Below are positions 36,377 to 42,725 of a stretch of DNA of 64,000 nt, piece by piece. Origin of the DNA: a virus. The stretch covers positions 57,643 through 121,642 of IMG/VR virus record IMGVR_UViG_3300027797_000013; one strand, 5' to 3'. Position 1 is the first letter of the stretch. Each line of letters begins with the position of its first letter. The notes under the pieces were generated by a model that worked only from the letters and a program-made list of their open reading frames with translations, was not told where the DNA came from and did no database searches. Both the position numbers and the translations under genes were made by a program.

Positions 36377-36745
36377 TTACTCGATAAACTTAATATAAGT
36401 AGCTTCCGCTTGCGAGGTTGTCGGAATATACTCAATAGCATTGGTTAGATAGACCTCACCAGTTGCATTCAAGCGACCACCTTTGATACCGTCATTAGCT
36501 ACAGCAGAGAGACTTAGACCGCCGCCTTCCCATTTCCATAGTCGCAAAGCGTTATCCAGCTTCACTTCCATAGAGTTATTAGGGTTAATATAGGTGACAT
36601 CTCCGATGTGAACACCTGCTGAATAGGTTCGAATAATACAGCGACGTCCAAGCATTGGATGGCTAGTTGCAGCTGGAGCGGAATTAAGGTTCGAGAACAT
36701 TGAAGCAATTTGTTTAGCTTCACGAATTGTCATATCTTCAATCAT
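36377..36745 (-). CDS. Phage DUF6948-like protein
   Basis: 122 residues from ATG 36745; the longer frame starts inside the tRNA. R-T-Y-S-A-G-V-H-I-G, then L-R-L-W-K-W-E-G-G-G and T-N-A-I-E-Y-I-P-T match a widespread small phage protein family (DUF6948 as I recall it) with no known function. Located between two tRNA genes. Confidence 0.7.
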   Translation of the reverse strand: MIEDMTIREAKQIASMFSNLNSAPAATSHPMLGRRCIIRTYSAGVHIGDVTYINPNNSMEVKLDNALRLWKWEGGGLSLSAVANDGIKGGRLNATGEVYLTNAIEYIPTTSQAEATYIKFIE

Positions 36746-36775
36746 ATTATTTGGTTTGTTTATTGGTTTGGAAAT

Positions 36776-36851
36776 TGGTAGGCCGTGTTGGATTCGAACC
36801 AACGACCAAGGGATTATGAGTCCCCTGCTCTTACCGCTGAGCTAACGGCCT
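36776..36851 (-). tRNA. tRNA-Ile2 (CAU), CCA encoded, copy B
   Basis: 76 nt, nearly identical to the copy at 31786. The differences keep pairing: acceptor AGGCCGT / ACGGCCT is fully paired, and the T-stem is GTTGG/CCAAC instead of ATTGG/CCAAT. Anticodon loop ACTCATAATC. Short flanks (AAATTG...TGGTAGGCC) are also shared, suggesting duplication of the gene with its surroundings. Confidence 0.88.
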
Positions 36852-36863
36852 ATTTTGAAAATT

Positions 36864-36940
36864 TGGTGCACCTAGTTGGATTCGAACCAACGACCGACGG
36901 ATTCATTTGTCCGCTGCTCTATCCGCCGAGCTACAGGTAC
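36864..36940 (-). tRNA. tRNA with 8-nt anticodon loop lacking U33
   Basis: 77 nt with CCA. Acceptor GTACCTG / TAGGTGC (with two G-U pairs), D-arm GCTC/GAGC, T-arm GTTGG-TTCGAAT-CCAAC. The anticodon stem GCGGA/TCCGT closes an 8-nt loop CAAATGAA. A normal 7-nt loop with U at position 33 cannot be drawn, so the anticodon is undefined (AAA, AAT or ATG, depending on register). Everything else looks functional. Confidence 0.72.
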
Positions 36941-36957
36941 TTTTTTGTCTATACATT

Positions 36958-36975
36958 TTTATATAAGAGTTCGTT
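36958..36975 (-). promoter_or_regulatory. Weak early-type promoter within the tRNA cluster
   Basis: AACGAACTCTTA + TATAAA, about 17 nt before the 5' end of the tRNA at 36940. Would drive the 36864 and 36776 tRNAs. Confidence 0.5.
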
Positions 36976-36983
36976 AAAGTGAG

Positions 36984-37056
36984 TAGGTACTGAGGGATTC
37001 GAACCCTCACTGGAAAGATTTTAAGTCTTGTGTCTCTGCCGTTGGACTAAGCACCC
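36984..37056 (-). tRNA. tRNA with UAA anticodon (nominally Leu), type I
   Basis: 73 nt without CCA. Acceptor GGGTGCT / AGTACCT (G-T pairs at two places), anticodon stem AAGA/TCTT with loop CTTAAAA, T-arm GAGGG-TTCGAAT-CCCTC. The variable region is only 5 nt (CCAGT), whereas bacterial tRNA-Leu is type II with a long arm. Identity is therefore uncertain even though the anticodon reads UUA codons. Confidence 0.78.
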
Positions 37057-37071
37057 GTGTTTGAAAATTGT

Positions 37072-37146
37072 TGGTGACCCTACCAAGAATCGAACTTGGA
37101 CTTTCTGATTAGAAGTCAGATGCTCTATCCGTTGAGCTATAGGGTC
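37072..37146 (-). tRNA. tRNA-Arg (UCU), CCA encoded
   Basis: 75 nt. Acceptor GACCCTA / TAGGGTC fully paired, anticodon loop CTTCTAA (UCU), T-arm CCAAG-TTCGATT-CTTGG, A plus CCA. Reads AGA/AGG codons, frequent in AT-rich phage genes. Confidence 0.92.
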
Positions 37147-37165
37147 AATTTGTTGTTGTACAGTT

Positions 37166-37183
37166 ATTATACGGTAGTTCGTT
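37166..37183 (-). promoter_or_regulatory. Early promoter heading the tRNA cluster
   Basis: AACGAACTACCG + TATAAT, about 20 nt before the 5' end of tRNA-Arg. Confidence 0.75.
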
Positions 37184-37198
37184 TTTAAATCTACTATA

Positions 37199-37396
37199 TT
37201 ATAAAGAATTTATATACTGCTCTAATTCAATATAGTCAAGTATATCAAGAGCTTCTTCTTTATTAGCAGGGTTAAAATCTGAATCTTTTAACCCGTGATT
37301 GTTTCTAACTGAGTTGCAGCTTACAAATGAAAATAGAACTACAAGTGCAAAGGTCACTAGAGAGATAAAGTTTATTTCTGATATAGAAGTTTTCAT
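37199..37396 (-). CDS. Small lipoprotein
   Basis: 65 residues. Hydrophobic segment (ISLVTFALVVLFSF) and lipobox F-V-S-C27; the mature part is short, polar and acidic (DILDYIELEQYINSL). Second lipoprotein in the window. Followed by the tRNA promoter. Function unknown. Confidence 0.62.
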   Translation of the reverse strand: MKTSISEINFISLVTFALVVLFSFVSCNSVRNNHGLKDSDFNPANKEEALDILDYIELEQYINSL

Positions 37397-37429
37397 TAAT
37401 AATTTTCTATGTCATACTTTATTTAATCT

Positions 37430-37654
37430 CTACTCTGGTGAAAGCTCTCTTTCTGGAACCACCTTTGGTCTACGAGCTTTCTTTGCTTTGTTTAGGAAGA
37501 TTGTAAATTCCTTCTTAGTAAGAACGCCATCACCATTAGCATCTGCTACTAAAAAAGCCTTTTCAATAAGAGTATCAGGTAGGGGGTCAGGTTCTACGCC
37601 TTGACCATATAAAGATTGAGTTGCGAGGAGTAATAGGATATATAACTTTTTCAT
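37430..37654 (-). CDS. Secreted single EF-hand protein
   Basis: 74 residues. Signal peptide MKKLYILLLLATQSLYGQG, then a canonical EF-hand calcium loop D-A-N-G-D-G-V-L-T-K-K-E-F (about 38-50) with helices on both sides and a basic/Pro C-terminus. Probably periplasmic. A secreted EF-hand protein is unusual for a phage; envelope-directed calcium binding or host acquisition are possible. Confidence 0.72.
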   Translation of the reverse strand: MKKLYILLLLATQSLYGQGVEPDPLPDTLIEKAFLVADANGDGVLTKKEFTIFLNKAKKARRPKVVPERELSPE

Positions 37655-37659
37655 AAAAT

Positions 37660-37842
37660 TTATTCGTTGTCAAGTGGAGTCGTCCAGGACTTGATCATTG
37701 CATACACATGCACTTCATAGTATGCTACACTTGGGTCATTACGTAACTGCTCTTCTAGAGCTTGTACCTCTTTAAAGTCCTCGCATAGGAAGAACTCTTG
37801 CTTTTGGTCATTCTTAAAACAAAGTATAGTATAGGAACTCAT
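37660..37842 (-). CDS. Small hypothetical protein
   Basis: 60 residues: beta-alpha-beta style (MSSYTILCFKNDQKQEFFLC, EDFKEVQALEEQLRND, YYEVHVYAMIKSW). Early promoter 19 nt upstream; an octamer-like CTTAAGTA also lies 3 nt before the ATG. No family recognised. Confidence 0.6.
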   Translation of the reverse strand: MSSYTILCFKNDQKQEFFLCEDFKEVQALEEQLRNDPSVAYYEVHVYAMIKSWTTPLDNE

Positions 37843-37861
37843 AGATACTTAAGACAAATTT

Positions 37862-37879
37862 ATTATAAAGCAGTTCGTT
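37862..37879 (-). promoter_or_regulatory. Early promoter upstream of ATG 37842
   Basis: AACGAACTGCTT + TATAAT, 19 nt before the ATG. Confidence 0.65.
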
Positions 37880-37880
37880 A

Positions 37881-38279
37881 TTACATTTGAATCAGTTCAA
37901 TATCATACCGCTTCGCTATCTCTAAAACTTGAAAATAGTCATTGTAATCATCTTGAAAGATTACCTTTTTTATTCCGAACATTGCAATGTCTATAATACA
38001 ATGCTGACATGGAGACAGAGTAACAGCTATTAGTTTCGCTTCACCAGGCTTGCAGTAGCGAAGAGCTGATCTCTCTGCATGAGATACAAACGGACGCCGA
38101 GCGTCTCTATCTGTCCAATCTATATTATACCCTGGTGGAGACCCATTATATCCTAACCCTGCTACACTATTGTCGTGTCTCAAGACGCAAGCGCCGCATT
38201 TAATATATGGATCCTCTGATCTTAGGCTAGCTGTATTAGCTAGTAGCAGAGCGTATTCTTCCCAGGATGGTCTAGTCAT
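37881..38279 (-). CDS. Deoxycytidylate (dCMP) deaminase
   Basis: 132 residues. Zinc-binding H67-A-E69 and P90-C-Q-H-C94, plus G-Y-N-G-S-P-P-G and an early R-S-E-D-P segment, match the phage/host dCMP deaminase family. Makes dUMP, the substrate of ThyX, so dut, thyX and this gene form a thymidylate route. Confidence 0.88.
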   Translation of the reverse strand: MTRPSWEEYALLLANTASLRSEDPYIKCGACVLRHDNSVAGLGYNGSPPGYNIDWTDRDARRPFVSHAERSALRYCKPGEAKLIAVTLSPCQHCIIDIAMFGIKKVIFQDDYNDYFQVLEIAKRYDIELIQM

Positions 38280-38329
38280 ATATTATAAAATTAATTATAC
38301 TATATATTCTGTAATTAGCAAAATTTTAT

Positions 38330-38370
38330 AAAAAAAATCCCGCTAACCGTATATAGTAACGGTTAGCGGG
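38330..38370 (-). terminator. Intrinsic terminator (minus strand)
   Basis: Perfect 12-bp stem CCCGCTAACCGT / ACGGTTAGCGGG (38339-38370) with 8-nt loop, followed on the minus strand by a run of seven U. Ends the transcript of the gene at 38391. Confidence 0.92.
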
Positions 38371-38390
38371 AAATATCTAACAACTAAAGA

Positions 38391-38606
38391 TTAGAGAAAA
38401 CTAACACCTTGTTTATTAAGCAAACGTCCGAATGCACGAGTATTGATCGGCTCCCATACATCTTTGTTATTATGTCGATTACATACTAGGGTCTGATTTC
38501 CAAGTAGCTGCAGTTTACCAGTCTCGTCACGGTGTACAGTTACGTTGAAGATCTTAGGGTTTTTGATTTGATTGCGGTTATTTAGCCAGTTTGTATCGCG
38601 TTTCAT
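38391..38606 (-). CDS. Small basic protein, unknown
   Basis: 71 residues, basic and Asn-rich: MKRDTNWLNNRNQIKNPKIF, NRHNNKDVWEPINTRAFGRL. The strong terminator directly after it suggests a monocistronic, well-expressed gene. No recognised family. Confidence 0.62.
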   Translation of the reverse strand: MKRDTNWLNNRNQIKNPKIFNVTVHRDETGKLQLLGNQTLVCNRHNNKDVWEPINTRAFGRLLNKQGVSFL

Positions 38607-38637
38607 ATGTTTTTTATTGGTTTTGGTTTTTTGATTG

Positions 38638-39075
38638 TTAATTGAAAACTAAATTATAAATCTCTTCTTGTTTATTATATGCCTCTATCTCCCATGGCAA
38701 CTTGTAATATTCAGAAGTTTTACTAGATGCTTCGGGCCATTTTTTGCCTTTCCAGTAAAAATATTTCTCATCGCTGTACAGAGTACCGATATAGTATTGT
38801 TCTGCGTGTACAAGTTCATGACAAATAGTTAGTAGACCGTCGTCTATAGTTCCTTTACGTATATCAATCTCTGCAATATTAGCATCGCCATTATACCTAC
38901 CTACGATGTGAGGTGATCTAATAGGTTTTAGAGCTATGCTAATATCTGTTGGTAATTCTAATACTTCACTAAATCTATGTTTAATCTTTTCTAATTTTTT
39001 CTCGTATATACGAGCTACATTTAAGTAATTTTTAAGATATCCATACTTTATAGAAGTTGATAAATTAATAACCAT
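38638..39075 (-). CDS. HExxH putative zinc peptidase, phage type
   Basis: 145 residues. T-I-C-H-E-L-V-H-A-E-Q (about 83-93) is an HExxH zinc motif, and W-E-I-E-A-Y (about 128-133) gives a possible third ligand Glu. No signal peptide. This small family is common in large phages without a proven substrate. A second, diverged copy with H-E-L-R-H is at 41411. Confidence 0.7.
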   Translation of the reverse strand: MVINLSTSIKYGYLKNYLNVARIYEKKLEKIKHRFSEVLELPTDISIALKPIRSPHIVGRYNGDANIAEIDIRKGTIDDGLLTICHELVHAEQYYIGTLYSDEKYFYWKGKKWPEASSKTSEYYKLPWEIEAYNKQEEIYNLVFN

Positions 39076-39082
39076 TAAAGAA

Positions 39083-39241
39083 TTATTTTGTAAAAATGTG
39101 TTCTCTGTTCTGAATTTTATACCAGTCTCTCAAGACTTCTTCTTCTTTTACTGTTTCTTGCTTGTATAAGAACATCTCATAATCTGTCATCTTATACTTT
39201 CTAGCAAACGCTTTGTCGCTTTCTGAAAGGATTAACTTCAT
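39083..39241 (-). CDS. 52-residue early protein, unknown
   Basis: Short gene revealed by the early promoter at N5. Charged and helical: MKLILSESDKAFARKYKMTD, YEMFLYKQETVKEEEVLRDW. No recognised family. Confidence 0.63.
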   Translation of the reverse strand: MKLILSESDKAFARKYKMTDYEMFLYKQETVKEEEVLRDWYKIQNREHIFTK

Positions 39242-39246
39242 ACCTT

Positions 39247-39264
39247 ATTATATGAAAGTTCGTT
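39247..39264 (-). promoter_or_regulatory. Early promoter, N5 before ATG 39241
   Basis: AACGAACTTTCA + TATAAT, AAGGT, ATG on the minus strand. Confidence 0.78.
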
Positions 39265-39285
39265 TATTAATCTACTGTTAACTTT

Positions 39286-39660
39286 TTAAAAATTATTTAT
39301 TCTGTACTGTTTAGGTTCTCCTGTACGTGGACAAGTAGTTTTGGAAATTTCTTCTGCACTACTAATTATTTCATTAATTTGAGATATCCCTTGCTGTATT
39401 TTGGAGCCTCTTTGTCCCGGTTCAAAGTCAACATAGCATCTTAGAGAATCCCACTTCTCTTTAATTTGTTCTACTTTGACTTCTATGCCTGTCTCATTAA
39501 CTATATTTTGAATTTTTTCTAGCATCTCTTGCACTATATAAAACCAGCCGTTTCCATGATCGAAACCAAAAGCGAAGCAGGTTTTATCTACATCTCCTCT
39601 ATACCTAGAAAGTATCTCCGGGTGTTTTTCTACTAATTTTAATTCTAGGTCGCTTGTCAT
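39286..39660 (-). CDS. Conserved phage hypothetical (FGFxHGxGW type)
   Basis: 124 residues. H-P-E-I-L near the start, F-G-F-D-H-G-N-G-W-F (about 31-40) and V-E-Q-I-K-E-K-W-D-S-L-R-C-Y (about 62-75) follow the pattern of a widespread small phage protein (HPxIF...FGFE-GDGW...KEKFGxLRFY). The C-terminus holds a C-P-x-T-G-x-P segment. No function is known to me. Confidence 0.68.
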   Translation of the reverse strand: MTSDLELKLVEKHPEILSRYRGDVDKTCFAFGFDHGNGWFYIVQEMLEKIQNIVNETGIEVKVEQIKEKWDSLRCYVDFEPGQRGSKIQQGISQINEIISSAEEISKTTCPRTGEPKQYRINNF

Positions 39661-39676
39661 ATATTTTACTTAGTCT

Positions 39677-40213
39677 TTAGATTATACTTAGAATCTCACT
39701 AGACTTATTAATAGCTAATTCGTCACTAGTATTGTATGCAATAAGTTTATCTTCTTCGAGAATATCAATAATATTAGCAGTTCCTTGCTTGTTTAAACTA
39801 TGAACTGCATACTTAGGAAGATCCCTACCTTCATTTATACACTTAGCCTTTAGGTAAATCGCACAATCACGTCCGGTCCTTTCCTTTACTTTACTATAAT
39901 TGTACTCTGTTTTATTGCTAAGACTTAGGACACATTCATAGGAAGCAGACCTATCAAGGTCATGATCAAACGAGATAAAATCATATGTTTTTTCGTCTAA
40001 TGCTTTTGTGAATTGTTCAAAATCTCTCACAATTTCCCATTCGTAAGATGTATAATCAATATTCATCCAGCATACATCACGTGGCCACCTTTGATCATCA
40101 AGAAATAGATTCTTTTGATTCTTTTTAAAGATTACATCGTAGTTGGAATTGTACTTATTAGTGTCCACTTTACGTGGAAAAGATCCTTTACCACCGCTCC
40201 ATTCGCCTTTCAT
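39677..40213 (-). CDS. cREC (cyclic-phosphate-processing receiver-type) domain protein
   Basis: 178 residues. L-F-L-D-D-Q-R-W-P (about 36-44), S-F-D-H-D-L (about 80-85), T-G-R-D-C-A and V-H-S-L-N-K-Q-G form the pattern of the cREC family, receiver-like domains predicted to work with RNA end-processing enzymes on cyclic phosphates. With an RNA ligase in the same phage, a role in RNA end repair is a reasonable guess. Family assignment is from memory of the motifs. Confidence 0.65.
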   Translation of the reverse strand: MKGEWSGGKGSFPRKVDTNKYNSNYDVIFKKNQKNLFLDDQRWPRDVCWMNIDYTSYEWEIVRDFEQFTKALDEKTYDFISFDHDLDRSASYECVLSLSNKTEYNYSKVKERTGRDCAIYLKAKCINEGRDLPKYAVHSLNKQGTANIIDILEEDKLIAYNTSDELAINKSSEILSII

Positions 40214-40218
40214 ATGTA

Positions 40219-40458
40219 TTATTTTAGTTCTTCGTTTAATTCTCGTTCTATACGGTTGTCATAGTCGCTACACGATCCATCATATGGAAATCGACGATTA
40301 AAGAGGTAATCAAAAAGTACATCTTGACCTACATCTGATTCTGGCTCTTTGAGAAGAGCTTTACACTTCTCAAAGAGTTCATCATCCTCTTTTGCGTGTC
40401 TTGAGATGATTTCTCTTGCTTCATCTAGAATTTTTCTTGATACTTCGTTTTCAATCAT
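40219..40458 (-). CDS. Small acidic protein, unknown
   Basis: 79 residues, Glu/Asp-rich and helical (EAREIISRHAKEDDELFEKC), with a YDGSCSDYDNRIEREL end. Located 5 nt upstream of the cREC gene and probably in the same operon. A weak -10 (TATAAT) lies close to its start. Confidence 0.6.
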   Translation of the reverse strand: MIENEVSRKILDEAREIISRHAKEDDELFEKCKALLKEPESDVGQDVLFDYLFNRRFPYDGSCSDYDNRIERELNEELK

Positions 40459-40484
40459 AATTTATTATAACGGTTAAATTACTA

Positions 40485-40727
40485 CTATCCAGATATATTT
40501 TTCGAAAAGTTTTTAACTACAGAGCGCGCTCCGTTAGGAGTAAAGTACTTTTTATTTTCATTCCAAGAATCAGCGGTATGAATTTCAATCATAGAAGTAC
40601 ATTTATCCAAGTAAACCATTCTAGCTTTTAAGGGTCGATATGGAATATTTTTAGCACAAGATAAGCACTTAGTTAATCCAAACTCGATGCGAGCTGGCTC
40701 GACAGGTTTTCCACAGTAACAAATCAT
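40485..40727 (-). CDS. DksA/TraR-like zinc-finger protein
   Basis: 80 residues. N-terminal C-Y-C-G-K-P-V-E-P-A-R-I-E-F-G-L-T-K-C-L-S-C matches the C4 finger of DksA/TraR proteins (C-x-x-C-G-x-x-I...C-x-x-C), with one spacing reduced to C-x-C. DksA-type proteins bind RNA polymerase through its secondary channel, but the coiled-coil tip is absent here, so only the finger is claimed. The remaining about 50 residues are basic. Confidence 0.6.
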   Translation of the reverse strand: MICYCGKPVEPARIEFGLTKCLSCAKNIPYRPLKARMVYLDKCTSMIEIHTADSWNENKKYFTPNGARSVVKNFSKNISG

Positions 40728-40749
40728 AGTAGTAAATACTTTACACCTT

Positions 40750-40767
40750 ATGATATAGTAGTTCGTT
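40750..40767 (-). promoter_or_regulatory. Weak early-type promoter upstream of ATG 40727
   Basis: AACGAACTACTA followed by TATCAT instead of TATAAT. Confidence 0.45.
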
Positions 40768-40784
40768 ATTTGTTGTTTTTAAAT

Positions 40785-41120
40785 TTATAATATTTTTTTA
40801 ATCTGATCTATTGCTTCTGTAGGTTTTTTCTCAAAATATTTGCCTAATTTAACAAGACCTCCTATAACCTCAGGAGATATTACACCAATTATACCATATG
40901 ACATTGCTTTGTATATACTAGATATATCAGTCTGCTCAAGTATAAACCACGCAATAGTAGAAGATAGAGCAGCAGCAATAATTTTTTTAATCTGATCGAT
41001 TAAAGTATGCTTGTTTGCAGAAGCAAACAAGCGCGCTGTCATAGCCAAAGATCCTAACAAAGTAACAAGCCAACCACCGTTGATAAATTCTCTTATTAAT
41101 GTTCTTTCATCTTCGATCAT
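40785..41120 (-). CDS. Holin-like membrane protein (LydA / holin superfamily III type)
   Basis: 111 residues with three hydrophobic segments (about 15-32, 46-63, 72-90). The end of the second and third, I-A-W-F-I-L and M-S-Y-G-I-I-G-V-I-S-P-E-V-I, follow the G-x-x-G-x-x-G-P/S-E pattern of the phage LydA-type holin family. Perfect late promoter TATAAATA at N5 agrees with a lysis role. No endolysin is adjacent; the GH24 protein at 17273 looks virion-associated, so the lysis enzyme may lie outside the window. Confidence 0.68.
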   Translation of the reverse strand: MIEDERTLIREFINGGWLVTLLGSLAMTARLFASANKHTLIDQIKKIIAAALSSTIAWFILEQTDISSIYKAMSYGIIGVISPEVIGGLVKLGKYFEKKPTEAIDQIKKIL

Positions 41121-41125
41121 GTTAG

Positions 41126-41133
41126 TATTTATA
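41126..41133 (-). promoter_or_regulatory. Late promoter TATAAATA, N5 before ATG 41120
   Basis: Exact T4-type octamer, spacer CTAAC, then the holin-like gene. Confidence 0.78.
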
Positions 41134-41135
41134 TC

Positions 41136-41173
41136 TCAAGCGATTATAAGTTAAATTTTTAACTCTCGCTTGA
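41136..41173 (-). terminator. Hairpin upstream of the holin-like gene
   Basis: TCAAGCGA / TCGCTTGA stem with an AT-rich loop that can pair further (TTAAATTTTTAA). Follows the stop of the gene at 41184. Confidence 0.6.
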
Positions 41174-41183
41174 TATAAACAAC

Positions 41184-41357
41184 TTAGCTATTCTGCAACG
41201 ACCAATCCATAATCTCGTAATGAAAGTTCTTCTCACTTAAGTCTTCATTTACACTAATATAAGCGACAGGATCTACATCACCTTTTTGAAAGACTGTGAT
41301 CTTATTGCTATCTTTGTCGTATACAAACCAATTATTTCCAATTTGTCCTTCTAGCAT
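41184..41357 (-). CDS. 57-residue hypothetical protein
   Basis: Short gene in an otherwise empty gap: MLEGQIGNNWFVYDKDSNKI then T-V-F-Q-K-G-D, a beta-type protein with acidic end. A degenerate early element (ATATAG with AACGAACTC) lies about 50 nt upstream. Support is moderate. Confidence 0.5.
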   Translation of the reverse strand: MLEGQIGNNWFVYDKDSNKITVFQKGDVDPVAYISVNEDLSEKNFHYEIMDWSLQNS

Positions 41358-41409
41358 TTTATTTATTTATGTTTATTCAGTTTTTTTATTCACGAGTTGT
41401 TACTCATAT

Positions 41410-41426
41410 ACTATATGAGTTCGTTA
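41410..41426 (-). promoter_or_regulatory. Degenerate early-type element
   Basis: AACGAACTCATATAG: the AACGAACT block is intact but the -10 is altered. Overlaps the end of the gene at 41411. Confidence 0.4.
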
Positions 41427-41848
41427 AAGTTTGCAAGTTTTAATTCCAATATTTTTTTATCTATATTTTTATAGCTTTTGTATATTTGACATACCTCTTT
41501 TGCTAATTTTTCATACGTCCGAGCGTCTTTCTCTTCAGCAGAATTATAATAAACATAATACTTATTATCATACTCTTCAAACTCTATTTTAAAGTGTTTG
41601 GTCTGTATATAGTGTCTGAGCTCGTGTAAAAGCGTCTTTACTGTCTGTAATAGTGTTTTATTTGACTTTAAATCTAAACCAATCATGCCGTCATCAGAAC
41701 AAAAGTAAGAATAATCAAACCTTGTCTTATGAACTTTTAGTACAACTCTTTTATTAGGGAGGAAGAATCTACTAATTATAAAGGATAGAAGATCGAAATC
41801 TAATTTAGTATCCTTTATAATACCTGCTGAAGGTATTAGCTTTATCAT
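41411..41848 (-). CDS. HExxH-containing protein, second copy
   Basis: 145 residues, the same length as the gene at 38638. L-L-H-E-L-R-H-Y-I-Q (about 92-101) is the HExxH motif; the downstream acidic Y-N-S-A-E-E-K-D-A-R segment corresponds to the possible third ligand. Similar layout implies paralogy, though sequence identity is low outside the motif. Confidence 0.62.
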   Translation of the reverse strand: MIKLIPSAGIIKDTKLDFDLLSFIISRFFLPNKRVVLKVHKTRFDYSYFCSDDGMIGLDLKSNKTLLQTVKTLLHELRHYIQTKHFKIEFEEYDNKYYVYYNSAEEKDARTYEKLAKEVCQIYKSYKNIDKKILELKLANFNELI

Positions 41849-41860
41849 TTATTTTAAACA

Positions 41861-42718
41861 TTACTCTTTACTTAGTAAATATTTTAATGATTCTAGTTCT
41901 GTGTTTACTTTATAATCAGGTAAGAGTCTCTCTAATTTATCTGAAGAAAGTATACAATTGGATCTTGGTGCCTTTTGACCTAATTCTCTAGTAATTTGTA
42001 CCAAACTAGAATCCCTACCTTCTGGTAATTTACCATAATCTTCTATAAGGCTAATAATTTGTGTAGGTAGGAGAGGCTCCTTACTAGTAAAGTTTAATAT
42101 ACCAAAGTAATTAGGTCTAAAACTATTGTCAATAAAGTAGTATAAGAAGCTACTAAGATCATGAAGTGATGTTCTAGAATTTACTATGTCTAAAAGTTTA
42201 TTAAATTTTAAAATCTTATTTAGATAGCTACGTTCATTAGTTAACGAGCAGTAGGGCATACGAATTCGAACTGTCATTCCATAGTCGCCAGCTAGGGTCT
42301 CATAAGCGTGCTTTGATTTAGAGTAGAAAGAAGACTCATTAAAGAGTCCAAAATTTGGAGTATCCTCCTCAGTAAACCGTTTACTATACCCACTGTATAT
42401 GCAGCCAGATGATAAGTGAATATAATTAACGCGTTTAGACCTACAAGCTCTATTTGTGTTAACAGGTCCTTGAGTGTTAAAGAACCAACACTGATCTTTC
42501 AATTCTTCTGCTTGGTCAATATTAGGTATTCCAGTAAATCCTGAACAGTTAATTACATAGGCCGGCTTTTCAAATAAAAGATAGTTACTAAAGATATAAT
42601 AATCATTATAATTAATATCTGTCTTACTTAGTTGTTTAACCTTTAGTCCTTTGCCTTTTAAGTAGTTATATAAAAACGTTCCTATATAACCTTTACCTAA
42701 TATTAATATGTTATTCAT
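41861..42718 (-). CDS. NAD-dependent sugar epimerase/reductase (RmlD-like)
   Basis: 285 residues. N-terminal Rossmann motif G8-K-G-Y-I-G-T (I-L-G-K-G-Y-I-G), L-S-S-G-C-I-Y-S-G (about 99-107) and catalytic Y-S-K-S-K (about 131-135) place it in the extended short-chain dehydrogenase family, closest by feel to dTDP-4-dehydrorhamnose reductases. With gmd and fcl it is the third nucleotide-sugar enzyme in the window. Exact substrate unknown. Confidence 0.75.
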   Translation of the reverse strand: MNNILILGKGYIGTFLYNYLKGKGLKVKQLSKTDINYNDYYIFSNYLLFEKPAYVINCSGFTGIPNIDQAEELKDQCWFFNTQGPVNTNRACRSKRVNYIHLSSGCIYSGYSKRFTEEDTPNFGLFNESSFYSKSKHAYETLAGDYGMTVRIRMPYCSLTNERSYLNKILKFNKLLDIVNSRTSLHDLSSFLYYFIDNSFRPNYFGILNFTSKEPLLPTQIISLIEDYGKLPEGRDSSLVQITRELGQKAPRSNCILSSDKLERLLPDYKVNTELESLKYLLSKE

Positions 42719-42725
42719 TGTAATT

